The notes: generated by a model from the sequence alone, not told the origin. DNA of 64,000 bases from Lepidonotus clava (GCA_936440205.1 OW387133.1:66092374-66156373), one strand, 5' to 3'; positions 49,750-61,154 are shown, counted from the stretch's first letter. A program made the numbers and translations.

Positions 49750-51062
49750 TGGGAAGGCCTGCTAACCGAACATGTGGCCACGACTCGGGCATTGTGACCT
49801 TTGCCATAGTCCGGAGGATTTCAGCGACTGTGCACACAACAACTTGCAGGTTATTATGTAACACCAGGAAATACGGCCTGCCTTAGGCCACATTACATCC
49901 ATCTGGTATAAAGCACTGTTGAAAAATGTATTAGAAATGTATTCTTGAAAAGATTCCCCGTTGTTGATTGTATTTAGCTTATTGACTAGCCCCTTTAGTC
50001 GGGAGCACCCATGACTCAGTTGCTATTTCCGCATTAGGTTGGTCTTAATCTTACTATTGGCTCACCAGTGAATATTCAAGAAGCTGGGTGACATTGGACC
50101 GTTACCTCGACCTGAAGGCACAGATTATTATTTGAGGGACGAGAATACCTGCAGGTCGGCCATGTTGACACCAGCATTTTATAGCTCGCCTCACGAACTG
50201 CCGCCCAATCCCTTTAACAATCAAGCATCTGCACAAAGGGACAAACAATGCAGACAACACCGGGAATCTTCTTGACGCCCTCTTGGCAAATACTTTCTCC
50301 TTGACGCAGATACACCATTTGAGCCGTATGTCTGGGGGACAACACGGCCGTCTGTGTAGGCCCTCTCCTCCCGGGCCGTTTCGTATGCCACAGGCTGGAT
50401 CCTCTGTCAGAAGGTCAGGGCTGGGGTCACGTGTTACATCCGGGCTTCTTTGATCCGCCGTGTGCACGTGATGGCGGCTCGCGGCGCGCGCACACAGCAG
50501 AGAACGTTGTCTTTTACAAGGTGCCCTCTGTTGGAGGGAGGGGGGGCACCCAGAGAACCATACCCTCCCACGTTGTACAGGCACCAAAACAGGCTGTGTT
50601 AGTAGTCTAAAAAACCACAAGGCAAATCTACAAGCACACTTCTTACCACTTTCATTGACTAACTTGGTATCAAGTATCACTGAATTGACATTATTTTAAG
50701 TGTTGGGGCTGCTTGGAAGAGACTTGTGGGAATGACGATGCAGTTTCTCAAGACATGATACTTCACATAGTACAGGAACTTGCTTTTTAATTCTAAAGAA
50801 TGGTAAAATTGAAAAGGGTATAGCCTATGTTCTGTTGTGTTTATCGCTAATGTATTCGCAAAGATGTATACAGTTGTCACCTACTAGTTTATATAGCTGA
50901 ACAAACCTAGAGTAAAATAGTGTTCTCTTCAGCATTTCAGAAACTATATCACAATGAGGAAATGATATAGCCATAACAATAAAGAGCATAATTTCATATC
51001 CGGGCGAGCGTGCACCTCATGGCGGTCATCCCCGAGGGTCAGTCCCTGGAGGACGCGCCCAT

Positions 51063-51128
51063 AGATCCCCACCTCTCTCACCTGCATCAGGTCCAGAGAT
51101 CCCCACCCCTCCCACCTCCATCAGTCCC
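51063..51128. repeat. 34-base tandem duplication, two copies
   Basis: AGATCCCCACCYCTCYCACC followed by TSCATCAG occurs at 51,063 and 51,097. The copies differ at a few positions, so the duplication is not recent. Confidence 0.7.
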
Positions 51129-51648
51129 CCTGATCAGGTGGTGTTCAGTGAATGAACCCTGTTCTCCTCCTATCGTGCTGCTGTCACGGCCGAGCATCAC
51201 TGTATGCAGATGAGACTGATTATGCAGGCAGGCCACGCCCCAGACCCCGCCCCCGCCCGGCCCGTCAGGGGGATAAGCCCCGGCGCCCGCGTTGATAGGG
51301 TCCAAACGTAAACAGGCCGCGGCCACCAAAGGAGCTTACGGGCCGTCGACTCTGCCTCTCCAGTCTAGGTCTTAGCGCCCCTGCCTCGGCTCCAGCGGAT
51401 CGTTACCACACACAGAAATAGGCCAAGTAAGTTCAGCTCGTGTCGCCGTAGATCTAATACCTCCTTATGCCGACGTGTCCATTTAGGATGGTGTGAGGTG
51501 GTGTTAATCTGGGCATAATGTGGCTCCGGCATGCTCGCCGCCGCTTCCCGCCACTGCCACCACCGCCACTAGATATACACACACGTTCACTCACTCACAC
51601 ACACTCGTGGCCCGACGGTGGAAGGCCTTCTTTTTCAGGCCCTTGATC

Positions 51649-51664
51649 AGATTATCCCTAATCT
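51649..51664. promoter_or_regulatory. Inverted pair of homeodomain sites
   Basis: AGATTA, TCCC, TAATCT is a perfect 6-base inverted repeat with a 4-base spacer. Its arms are TAATC-type homeodomain sites. Paired-class homeodomains can bind such inverted sites as dimers. Confidence 0.35.
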
Positions 51665-52093
51665 CCCTTGCTGATATTTAAAATCAACTTAACATGGTAT
51701 CATTGGGTATTAGCACCGCGTAAGAGGCTAAGAAAATGTAGGCCACTAAGTCAGGGATATCAAACACTGCGTTTGTGGGGTAGCCGTTTCTAATAAGCTT
51801 TTAATTGTGTATTAAGATGGTTTATTATAAGCTCTCAGTCTGCAATTTTGTCATTTGAGGAATGGCACTCAGGCGCCATCGTGGCTCATTTGATACGGAT
51901 TTGTGACACAGTTATAAATATAACAAGCATACCGTAAATTAACTTTGACTTTTAAATACTTTATGTGGTATTATAGAAAAGACTCTTCCAACATAGATAG
52001 AACTAGATAGCAGTGTTACTTGGGGTGAGAACTACCTTCTTTCATATTACATCCAATCCGGAAGGATCACCATCGGGACCTCTCGCCTGGTTG

Positions 52094-52160
52094 GGATTAT
52101 TCCGCATTTAGCTACCGGAATTAGCAATAATCCTTTATGTCTGGGATGATATAAGGATTA
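52094..52160. promoter_or_regulatory. Cluster of three Otx/Bicoid-type sites
   Basis: GGATTA at 52,094, TAATCC at 52,128 and GGATTA at 52,155 fall within 67 bases, about 1.8 kb upstream of the Otx coding exon. A 6-base site on either strand is expected about once per 2 kb. TAATCC is the K50 homeodomain site that Otx itself binds, so autoregulation is the natural hypothesis. Confidence 0.45.
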
Positions 52161-53301
52161 CCTAAACTAAAGTGGTATTAAAAAAGAAAACAAATCATGT
52201 CGACTGGTTTAGTACTATGAGGCTCTAGAGACAGGAGATGACAAATTCGCAAGATGACTGTGTCACTTACTCACAAGTTATGATTAATGGGGTATTTGAA
52301 CATAGAACACATAGAAAACATTTCCATGTATAATAGTATATAACTATATGCATGGAGTTTAACGCTGATTTTCATGTGTGCAAAAGGTTCAATTTTGAAT
52401 AAGGTTAGAACTATGTATTTGGCTACGATAGACTTAGTTGAAGTTTATACAAACAGATTTCGCCATTGCCCTAGCAACATTTCAGCCTACTACTTACATC
52501 CATTGCTACTTTAAAGGCCCATGCCTTGATAGGGCTAATTTTTCAATTTACTTAATGAGGTCGACGTGCCTTAGCTGTGACAAGCTGGAGCTGGTCGTCA
52601 GGTGTAGACGGGGTAGGTAGAGCGGGAGTTGAACAAAGGCCGATGTCAGGTGGGAAACAAAGGCCACTAATGAGGTGGGCAGCGCCGCCTCCAGGTGGGC
52701 AGCCGTGCCTTGATGTGCGCTCCGTGTTACGGCATGTCGGCCAGGTGAGCTAATCAGGCGGGGGGAGGTAGGAGAGGTTCGTCCTTCACCTGGGACTGGG
52801 TCCGGCCCACCTGACTGCCTCCCCTCCCCAGCAGGCCGGCTGGTCGGGCTGCGGGCAGGGGCCGCGCCGCCCTGCAGCAGCCAATGAGCCGCGCCGCGCC
52901 CCGTGCACGCGCGGTGCCGCGCCGCGCGGTAGGTGTGCCAAACGCGACCCCCGCCTAGATTGGGCGACTTCAAAGGGTCGCGCCGCCCCCCTCAAGGTGC
53001 GCACAACACCAAACTAGGCCCGACTTTCATCCGTGCGTCGCAGCAATCGCACCTCGGGTTTAGAGGCTGAGCAGAGTAGGTTGGGGTTGCGACGGCTTCG
53101 CGCGAGAAAGCCGCGCCGCGTTTGATGGGGCGAGCGATGAAAGTGTGCGGCGGGGGCGGCTACTAGGCCGAGGTTTTTACAACCTGTGCAAGTGGTCAAG
53201 CTCAGGTGGGCCCGTGTTGGTCATTTCAAAGGGCGGCCGGCCCACACAGCCCGCCGCGCCGTGCGACTGGTCAGTGCAAGCCAAGCAGAACCGGGCCGTG
53301 A

Positions 53302-53337
53302 TATAACAGGCGGCGCAGGGCCTCCCTCACTCATTCT
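53302..53337 (+). promoter_or_regulatory. TATA-like plus initiator core promoter candidate
   Basis: TATAACA at 53,302-53,308 and TCATTCT at 53,331-53,337 (matches YYANWYY) are spaced so that T of the TATA element lies 31 bases before the initiator A. The spacing is canonical. The TATA match itself is weak. Confidence 0.3.
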
Positions 53338-53380
53338 GTGCTCGGCAGCCTACCTGACCGGACCTGCGCACATACCTACT

Positions 53381-53399
53381 CACACACATACACACACTC
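53381..53399. repeat. Short CA-rich microsatellite
   Basis: CACACACATACACACAC-type run within the proximal promoter block. Confidence 0.6.
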
Positions 53400-53522
53400 A
53401 CCTACCTCTGTGTACACCTGTGTGTCCCTAGCTCCACGGTCCCACACACGGCACCCACTCGGTGGATTTACCCAGCAGGGGCAGCTAGGCGATGTCAGTA
53501 CACACACTCGCGCTAGTCACTT

Positions 53523-53554
53523 TATAAACACTCAGCAACCTCGAGCCTTATACA
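53523..53554 (+). promoter_or_regulatory. TATA-box core promoter candidate
   Basis: TATAAA at 53,523-53,528 lies 31 bases before a CA pair (53,553-53,554) in TACAGTGG, the normal TATA-to-start distance. Transcripts from here would run into the Otx leader about 190 bases downstream. Confidence 0.3.
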
Positions 53555-53748
53555 GTGGAGGTAGGCCCGAGTTAACATTGCGCTCATATTGTATTGTTCA
53601 ACGACTGACTTCACATGATCATACCATTTATTTCATAGTTCCTCCGTTTAACCAGGGGATGGTTTCTACTGCGACTTAGTTTATTATTGCCATATCGGAA
53701 TTATTTGTGCGCATGAATTAACCTGGATTTTGTTTCTGTTCCATGCAG

Positions 53749-53964
53749 TTTCGTGTCGGAGTATTTTGACCAGCACCACAACTGACCCTGGAGAACCCCC
53801 CTACAGACGGACCCTACACTTGTGTTATTACTCCTACGGTAACAGACCACTGGTGACCACATCTCCCTCCTCACGCACGCTTCACACTCACCTCATTAGG
53901 GTGGTGGTACTTAACACCCACAACGGCCAACACTTTGACAGACTCGTGTGACCAGCATCTCAGC
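53749..53964 (+). other. Otx: 5' untranslated part of the first Otx coding exon
   Basis: A pyrimidine-rich tract ending in CCATGCAG gives a good splice acceptor with AG at 53,747-53,748. The following 216 bases contain no ATG and have two stops in the Otx frame (53,767 and 53,854), so they read as leader. The acceptor implies at least one upstream untranslated exon, for which candidates lie at 53.33-53.56 kb and 42.40-42.84 kb. If the acceptor is not used, the leader simply extends upstream into the CpG-rich block. Confidence 0.7.
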
Positions 53965-54148
53965 ATGGCCACCTACGACAGCTACACGTACTCTCAGCGG
54001 ATGGCGAGCATGGCCTACCCGGCGCCCGGAGGAGGGCCGCCCACCTCCCTGCCCTCGTCGGCCAAGACGGGCATGCCCTACTCCGTCAACGGCGTCAGCC
54101 TCACCACGCCCAACGTGGACCTCCTGCACCCGGCCATGGGCTACCAAG
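53965..54148 (+). CDS. Otx: Otx coding exon 1: N-terminal region of orthodenticle-type homeobox protein
   Basis: Sixty-one codons plus one base encode the N-terminus. Residues 1-36 are a Tyr/Ser/Pro/Gly-rich stretch. Residues 37-61 (MPYSVNGVSLTTPNVDLLHP then AMGYQ) are the conserved Otx N-terminal motif, matching the vertebrate form PYxVNGLSLTTxxMDLLHPxxGY. The start at 53,965 is chosen because A at -3 and G at +4 give a good Kozak context, an in-frame TGA lies at 53,854, and no ATG occurs between the acceptor at 53,748 and this one. The exon ends at a consensus donor (AAG then GTAAGC) in phase 1, so the trailing G completes an Ala codon with the next exon. Vertebrate OTX starts near residue 37, so this protein has roughly 30 extra residues. 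Internal Met at 13, 16 and 37 could serve as alternative starts. Confidence 0.96.
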
Positions 54149-55212
54149 GTAAGCACAGACACATTATTCTTCACCCAAATTAACGCTAAAATGTAATTAT
54201 CCTGTACATATCATAACATAGAATTAACGTTACATAGACAAAGTACTGCGTTTAGAATTAACGGAGGCATCCACCTGTGGACTGTAGGTGTTGTGTTGGT
54301 CCAGCCGTGCCAGGACTCGCTGGTTTTAAGGGGAAGGTGTTGCCTCTAATTTGTTTTTATTTGGACTGTGGCAGGTGCGGCGTTGGTTTAGGCCAAAGAG
54401 TAAGCTGGTAAATTGGGTAATGGCAGGACGGTTGTGTAACAAAATCCGGACGGAGCAGGCTCAAAAAAGGTGGTGGCACTAGCAAGTAGGCTGGCAGTTA
54501 GAAAGGAACCGATCGCAAATAGAAAAGATAATATTATTTTGGCAGACGCAGCGGGATGACGTAGCGATGTTATCGCGATGTTGTCAGATAGTGGGCGCTG
54601 GACACTGATAGGCAGTCAGATTGCACATGGCCGTAGCGTCACAGTGATAACCAACTAAAAAACAGTACCAAACAATTTTTCTCCAAATGCAACCATTTGT
54701 AAACTGCAGGAGTAAATTTGCATGTGGGACTCATCAGAAATGTCGACAAAATTGCTATCCACTCCGAAAAATTGCACGTACACATACATGTTTTCGTCTC
54801 ATAGAAATATTAATAATCAGGGGATAATTTTCGTATTCTAACAACTTCGTATTCTAAATTGCAGAATGCACATAGATTCAAACTATTGTCCAGCTGGGGG
54901 AATATAGAGAACCCCGTTACAATGAATCCTGCAATGACACAGTGGGACACTGCCGGCTGTTTCTGATAAGTCGGTAACTTGCTTTGACCAGCTACTTATC
55001 GCCCCATGAGCCGGGCCTGGGGTACAGCCTATATTGTTCTTTGAAGTGTACACTAGGGTTATTGAAATTATTACTATTGCCGCAAATGCGGGTAAGGACG
55101 CGCCCGTTCCCGGGCTGGTTGGGACTGCGCCTCGGCCTCCAGGGGCGGGCCGGCCGTGGAGGAGGCGGGGCGGGCGGCGCGCCGCCGGGAGGTCGGGCCG
55201 GGAGGCGCCGCG

Positions 55213-55231
55213 TCAAGTACCCACCACTTGA
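55213..55231. promoter_or_regulatory. Inverted NK2-type motifs in the Otx intron
   Basis: TCAAGT and ACTTGA (within CCACTTGAG, the NK2-class consensus) form an inverted pair separated by 7 bases at the edge of a CpG-dense block (55.08-55.23 kb). Confidence 0.3.
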
Positions 55232-58200
55232 GCAGTTGCTAAGCATTCAGCTTAGCAAATTAGATATTTCCCCTTCTGTTTTTAATTTTTTACCCCTTAA
55301 ATTCGAAATTTATTTTTATAGAAGTTTAGACTATTTTGTTACATTTATAGGTGTATTTATACCAAATCATTAGATAGATCAGGTCATATTCGCGTATTGC
55401 ACATGTGGCATAGATATCTTTAACTATGATGAAATGAATCCCTAAGAGCCTGGCCCCTTTAACCAGGAAAGCCATTAATCAGAGCCTTGATGAGCTGAGA
55501 GCCTCTGGTGGGCGCTGTACTCACGGCTCATTAGCACACCTTAAAGCCGGCAGGGGCGGCCGGCAGGTGGGGCTATACCTGCGGCCGGCACTAAGCCCGA
55601 ATTGTCTTACTCCCCCATTACGTGCGCCATTCTCCCAGACCCTTTTCCTCCTGTAACCCACATCCTGTCCTCCTCCTGCTCCCGGGCCCGTCGGCCCGGC
55701 TGAGTGGGGAGCGGCGGCCTGGAGGAGAGGGTCCTTCCGCTGTCAAACAGCCAGGGGTCTCGGGCCACACTAAGCAAACTCGTCCTGCGTGAACATGCAC
55801 ACATTTTGTGAAATGGCAAACAAGAGGCGGGCTTTGAGTAGGGGGAACACGAGCAGGTGAGCAACTCGCTTCTGTAGCAGGGCGAGCAGCTCTCAGCCAC
55901 CCCCCTAAATGTTAGTCTTGCACCTGCTGTCATGTCGACTAGTTGTTTGAATTACTTTAGCTCACCGTATCAACGTGCTCTAGTTTCTATTTGGCCTCTC
56001 GATTTAAAAGGTGGAGTTGCATTCCTGTTTAAAGAGAACTCAACATTTTCGTATTCGAAACCTGACCCAATTCTGTGAAAATCCTTCAGAAAATCAGATA
56101 CTTGTGTGATTGCGCTATTTGCACCAGATGAGCATGAAGCCTATTCATTTTCACCAATCGCGGAATTTGAAGCAGGGCCGCAATTAACAAAGGGATGAAA
56201 TAAGCAGGAAAGTGTTCTATTGTCAGACGCAGAATGCGGATGTTCTATGTGGTTCTCAGGGCCAGAGGAATGTTTGCTCTAATCATAGTGCAGCTTCGTC
56301 TTCGTGTTCCCTTTAAATCTGTTTAAGCCGAGTGACCAGTGGTCAGTCCGTGACTCTACCACATCCTGTTGACCTAAGGCTGGGTGAGGCTGATTCACTA
56401 TAATACCCAAAGTGGGTTGTGCCATAGGGCTATATAAAGGAGATCTAACTAGCAAAAAGGCATTTTCGATGACGTCTATTGAACGATGGATGTTACATTA
56501 TAACTAGGAATGCGTCAGGGTAACGCAATTATTTAGACCGAAACTTTAAGAACTCACCACAATTGGCAATTAATTTTTGATTTGATGCCACTCTTTATTT
56601 TCACACAAACTTCCGACGAGTGTGCAAGGAAACGCTTCTGGTTGCCTGGAAGAAAACACCCAGTAATTTGCTGATTACATTTGGGGCGTTTGTGTTTTAT
56701 TCCTAGTTTTGATGAGGACAAACCGAGGTAAAGTTACAGACAGGTCCTTGTGGTTTGCTCCTCCACAATCAACATGAATATTTGATTCACGATGTAGCTT
56801 AGAACTGAAGAAAATCTAATGTTCTTTAAGGAATGTCGGTCACAATTTGTGGAAAGGTTATCACTATAAAGTCAAACATTCCTTTAACGCATTCTGACTG
56901 AATACCCACACCTCGAAATTTAATCACCATTTAATATTGCATAAATCTATCTATCATACTTCTTAAAATGTTTCTCAATTATTGTGCATCAGTTGTTATA
57001 ATAAAAGAATGTTTTCGGCCCCCATATGATCATTAAATACTACAATATAGTAATGTAAAACAAAAGAAGTCAAATTAGCCATCTGCATTACGGGCCCCGC
57101 CCCCGATGGCCAGGTGAACTGCCTCCCGCAGCAGCGCCCTGCCTTGGTGGCCCTTTGAAGTTTGCCGCAGCCTTTTAATTTCACGCAAAATTAAGTATTT
57201 CCCTATGGTCTCACTAAGCCCGCTTCAATGGGAGAGGCGTCCCGCCTAAGCCAATGGCGTCTAATTAAGTGTTGGCCTCCCAAAGCCTCAGTCAGAAGCT
57301 GTTGTTCTCCCGAGAGCTGACCAATTAAGGTGGTTTTGTTTTATATGTGAAAAACAAGGACTCTTCATATCGACCCACAGGGGAGTACTCATGCGGACCC
57401 ACACCACCCCCCATGGGTATAGATGACGGGCACAGATAATCAAAGTAATACATGTTAGGTCCAGAATGTGGGCATGCTCGGACATGTGACATTCTGCAAA
57501 TGAAAGGGCAGAAAAATCACACAGCCCCGGAACCGATACCAATCAAAATTAACCCCCATTTCAGACCACGGCACCACGCCATTCGAACCCTGTACAGACG
57601 TCTTGTGACGCGAAATCTAGCCTGGTATAATTTAGCTCATGCACTGTAACGTGTAAAGTGTAAATGCTAGTTAATTTGAACGTATAGTTTCATCGGACGG
57701 AGAGGCCGATGTTATCGTACTTGCTGGCAGGCATTGTACATTATGGCCTTCACTCTTCTATAGAACGGTCAGTGTACACAAACCCACTGAACCCACTTCA
57801 AAGATCAACAACTTGGTCGACGCGGAATTTCATCACAGAACATAGAAACTAACATTTATATGTACACTGCCATTAATGCGGCGGTGGGCAGAGTAAAAGG
57901 CCGCGCCACAAAGAAATACTCCCCCATGTTTATTGACTGTGAAATAGCAGTTTATATCCACTGTTCTTTGGTCAGCATATATATGATCGTAATAATGTAA
58001 ATAGATACGTGGTGTACTGAGTGAATCAGAGAGTGGCCAGGGTTGGACGCACATGTACACAAGCCCCAAGGGTCAAGCAAGCACAACATCACGGAGAGAG
58101 CCCGCTGAGAACATAACATTCCTGGCTACACGATGCGTTTCCCCTGTACAGGTTATACTCACAGTACACCTAGACTGGTCACCGTATATGTAACTGTATG

Positions 58201-59536
58201 GAGGACAGTTTCACTTAGCTAACCTCGGCCCTCTTGGCTGCCCCACCACCCAGCCAGGCGTGCACTCCTTTGGCCCTGACTGTATGGGCTCCGACGGAAA
58301 CACGGACATACCACCGGTCGCCCCTAGCATGCACACAGCTCGGCCACGGCCCGCCCGGTCAATATTTGTCCGGCCAAATTGACCCGGGTCCAACAGTCTG
58401 AAGTAACTGACCATTCAGTCCACCTCTAGCATACCCCCCTCGCCCCTTCCTCCCTCCACCACCCCCTTTCCCGTGCTAACGGGCTGGCGGCAGCGTTTGT
58501 TATTCTGGCGTTTCCGAAAGAATTCATGCCCAGTTCAACAAGGAAAATACTTGTTTTCCCTTGTCCATTGCTACGTTGACTGTAGTGTAAATGCTGACGC
58601 AGTGTTCCCTTTTCCGAAAGACCTAGAAATTCCATCGTTCTTTTCCATCTTAATACATTATCATAGTATTAAAATAAAATGAATCTGACATGTTTGGAGC
58701 CTTATTATAACATCTTTGGATGACCTAATTTGGGATTTCATGTCATTCATTCAAAGGCTCCCAAGTCTTTTTGACTTAAGCCCACTAAGGCGTAGTAAGG
58801 CATTCTCGTGGCCTTCTGGATAGCCCTAAAGATGTCAAATCAATACGTCTCGTGTCTTCGTCAGCAAGACAGTCAAGGGCCCTACTTCTTTTAGCGGAAG
58901 ACTAATTACACCTCCTTGTGTGGGCTGTATCCCTGCGCCCCGAGGGCCCTGGGCGTAATGGCCGTCCTCTGATCTTGTTGGAGAACTGCCTTTCGCAGAC
59001 TCAGCCAGGAGCAATGCCGGCCTTGGATCTGTACTATTCCCATTCTAGTTGTGGGTGATACGCATACTCCGAACCATTACTTCCCGAAATTATACAAAAA
59101 GAAAAGGATACTATTCAAAATTGGGTCACAAGTAGATCGTTTTTGGGCTCATATTCGTGAAAATATATTATGGACTGCACATTGTCCTCAATGGAAAAAA
59201 TAAATATAAATCGGAAATATATGCAATTCTAAGTATGGATGAATCTAAGCATGTCGGTTCGTTTTCGTATGCTTCAAATGAATTGCACGGAGCCACTTCC
59301 ATTATCAAGAAATAAACAAATATTTTCCACTTTGTTGATAGAAATTCACCTGGGAGCTCCACTGACGCCACCCCTCACCCCCTGGAAGCTAGAACATAAC
59401 GGTTAGTGTGACATAATTATTATAAGAAAACGCAAAAAAAAACCCGCCTATAAACTAGTCTTAGGTTTTGGGAGGGCGCGACCTCGGGTCGCGGTTATCA
59501 TCACTTAAATGTATTTAGGATAGTTACCGCCTTGCA

Positions 59537-59568
59537 CTGCCTGCCCTGCCCTGCCTGCCTGCCTGCCT
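59537..59568. repeat. CTGC-type simple repeat
   Basis: Runs of CTGCC/CTGC, about 32 bases. Looser CTGC words continue to about 59.72 kb. Confidence 0.75.
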
Positions 59569-60308
59569 ATAGCACTGCCTTTGTTGCCTGTACCTAGTCG
59601 TTTAGGCTCTATAGGCCATAAGGTAACACCGACAGCTCCGTCTGCACGTCCTTTATCATAGGCCTGTACTGCTTGCATGTCGCACTGCTTGATGCTGCTC
59701 TAAGCCTGCCTCCCGCTGCCCGCCCCACCGGCTCAGCCTCTCCAGTGCCCGGTCAATACGCCCTGCCGTCCTTCCCGCCCGCCAACAATTAGGATTCAAT
59801 CAAAATATTGTCATATTTTCCGGGCCTCACTGATTAATTACCATATGGAGAGGTCGATGGCCCCAAACCCCCTCTTCCACCGACCCCACCTCAGAGAGCA
59901 ATCCCTTCCTGCCCCCTGCCGCGCCGCACCTCGCCACAACCCTAATTAATTAAGGAGCTGGTCGGGGGCGCTTCAGGGGCGGGCGGGGCGTCGATGAGCT
60001 GCTCCCGGTGTGAGGTGAGCCCGGAGAGCCCGGCAACAGCCTTTCCCCGGCAGCCGAGGTAAACCAGGCGGCGGCGGTGACGGCCGGGGCCGCCGGGCGT
60101 CCGCCACAACGCCTCTACACAACCGTCTTTTTGACGCTGCTTCTGCATAATGTACTAATTTTTTCCATGCCGCTTCCAGCCTATAGCCCGAAATGATAAA
60201 CCTGAAATCCGTACAGTTAAAAGCATGTCCTGAAATATGTCTTTATAGGGAAGAATGAACACTGGCCATACGGAAACCAAGGTCTTGGGCTGCGAGGCTT
60301 TGACCGTG

Positions 60309-60342
60309 AGTAGTATACCACGAGTAGTATAGAGAAATGAAC
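60309..60342 (+). repeat. Dispersed repeat, copy C, with a duplicated half
   Basis: AGTAGTATA occurs at 60,309 and again at 60,323, the second continuing as GAGAAATGAAC like the copies near the window start. It lies inside the Otx intron, 60 kb from the other copies, so the family is dispersed. What follows does not match the other copies. Confidence 0.4.
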
Positions 60343-60812
60343 GTTGTTTTCAGGCGTAGATTTTTTTGTTTGGCTCTGATTTCTCCGCTGTTGGGGTATA
60401 GAGAACCGGCTTATAGGGAGCGCCGATTAGGGGCGAGTACCAGTCATATACCAGGTGGGTAGCCTAGGGTTTGCTCTGCTAGGATCCATTAGGAGTTGTG
60501 TCAGGCCATTGTCAATAGGCCGACGGCGACTGGCGGCAGCTGCCACGGCCAGATTGGTGTGGAGTATTTATCCAATACATTACCCATTCAGCAGCACTGA
60601 TTAGTTGGCCTACCGAGTACTGTAACAAATCCATACTGTGTAATGAAGACACAATTATCTTGTCTCCCAATTTGTCCTGCGCCTCTCGCACCCACGTCAA
60701 TTTCATAATTAATTTAATTACTAGGGTGTGTTCGGTCGGGGTAAATGGTGGAGGCGGTGTTTAATCAACTCGGGGCGGGGACCACACCATATGTTAGAAT
60801 GGGCCTGTCCCC

Positions 60813-60831
60813 GGGGGCGGGGCGGGGCGGG
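60813..60831 (+). other. G-quadruplex motif in the Otx intron
   Basis: Four guanine runs (5, 4, 4 and 3) separated by single C bases, about 330 bases upstream of the homeodomain exon, also overlapping GC boxes. Same pattern as the motif at 653-672. Confidence 0.6.
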
Positions 60832-61154
60832 CGCCGGCACACAGGGGCCGGGAGGCCGGCAGCCCCTCCCCGGCCCCGGGGCGGGGCACGACCGCTCCAT
60901 ACTCACAATGCACCCACCCTCTTCCATGCACAGAATTCTAGTACCCTGGAGATTTAAATCCTCGTCGCTGTATCCTATTGCACATAGCCAAATTATTAAC
61001 TAACACCACTTCCAGTATAACAATAACAAGTAAAGGGAATTATCACTTTATAAGTACTGCTTCATTTATGCATTCATATTAAACTTAATAGTATTGGACA
61101 TTGGAAAGCATTAATAGTGAGGACATCACATTAACTTGTCTTACAATTTCCTCG

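Larger units (their letters stand above)
52600..53565 (+). promoter_or_regulatory. CpG-rich block upstream of Otx coding exon, proximal promoter candidate
   Basis: The sequence is dense in CG dinucleotides and GC-rich from about 52.68 to 53.35 kb, directly upstream of the Otx leader. Two core-promoter layouts are visible. TATAACA at 53,302 is followed 31 bases later by an initiator-like TCATTCT (A at 53,333). A stronger TATAAA at 53,523-53,528 is followed by a CA at 53,553-53,554, again 31 bases away. A moderate donor (GAG/GTAGGC) at 53,560 could link either to the acceptor at 53,748. A short upstream ATG frame (ATG at 53,492) would lie in a transcript from the first site. Confidence 0.5.
42844..53748 (+). 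other. Inferred first intron / upstream region of Otx
   Basis: If the distal exon is real this is a 10.9 kb first intron. If not, it is upstream flank. It is non-coding: AT-rich DNA at 42.96-44.2, 45.2-46.1, 46.9-47.15, 48.8-49.5, 50.7-51.0 and 51.65-52.55 kb, with GC-rich blocks between. The blocks hold the best regulatory candidates of the window: a CpG island (46.15-46.52 kb), the CRE/CCAAT cluster (47.89-47.96 kb), CTCF-like motifs (47,400; 49,736; 50,521), a tandem duplication (51.06 kb), paired homeodomain sites (51.65 kb), the GGATTA/TAATCC cluster (52.09-52.16 kb) and the CpG-rich block at 52.6-53.56 kb. Confidence 0.5.

Noticed and set aside
50102-50680. 192-codon open frame on the minus strand
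   Set aside because: It opens with GTG, shows no in-frame ATG and no family resemblance; about 0.3 frames this long are expected by chance.
57560-57660. Minus-strand GGGTTCGAATGG resembling a tRNA B box
   Set aside because: No A box and no acceptor stem pairing.
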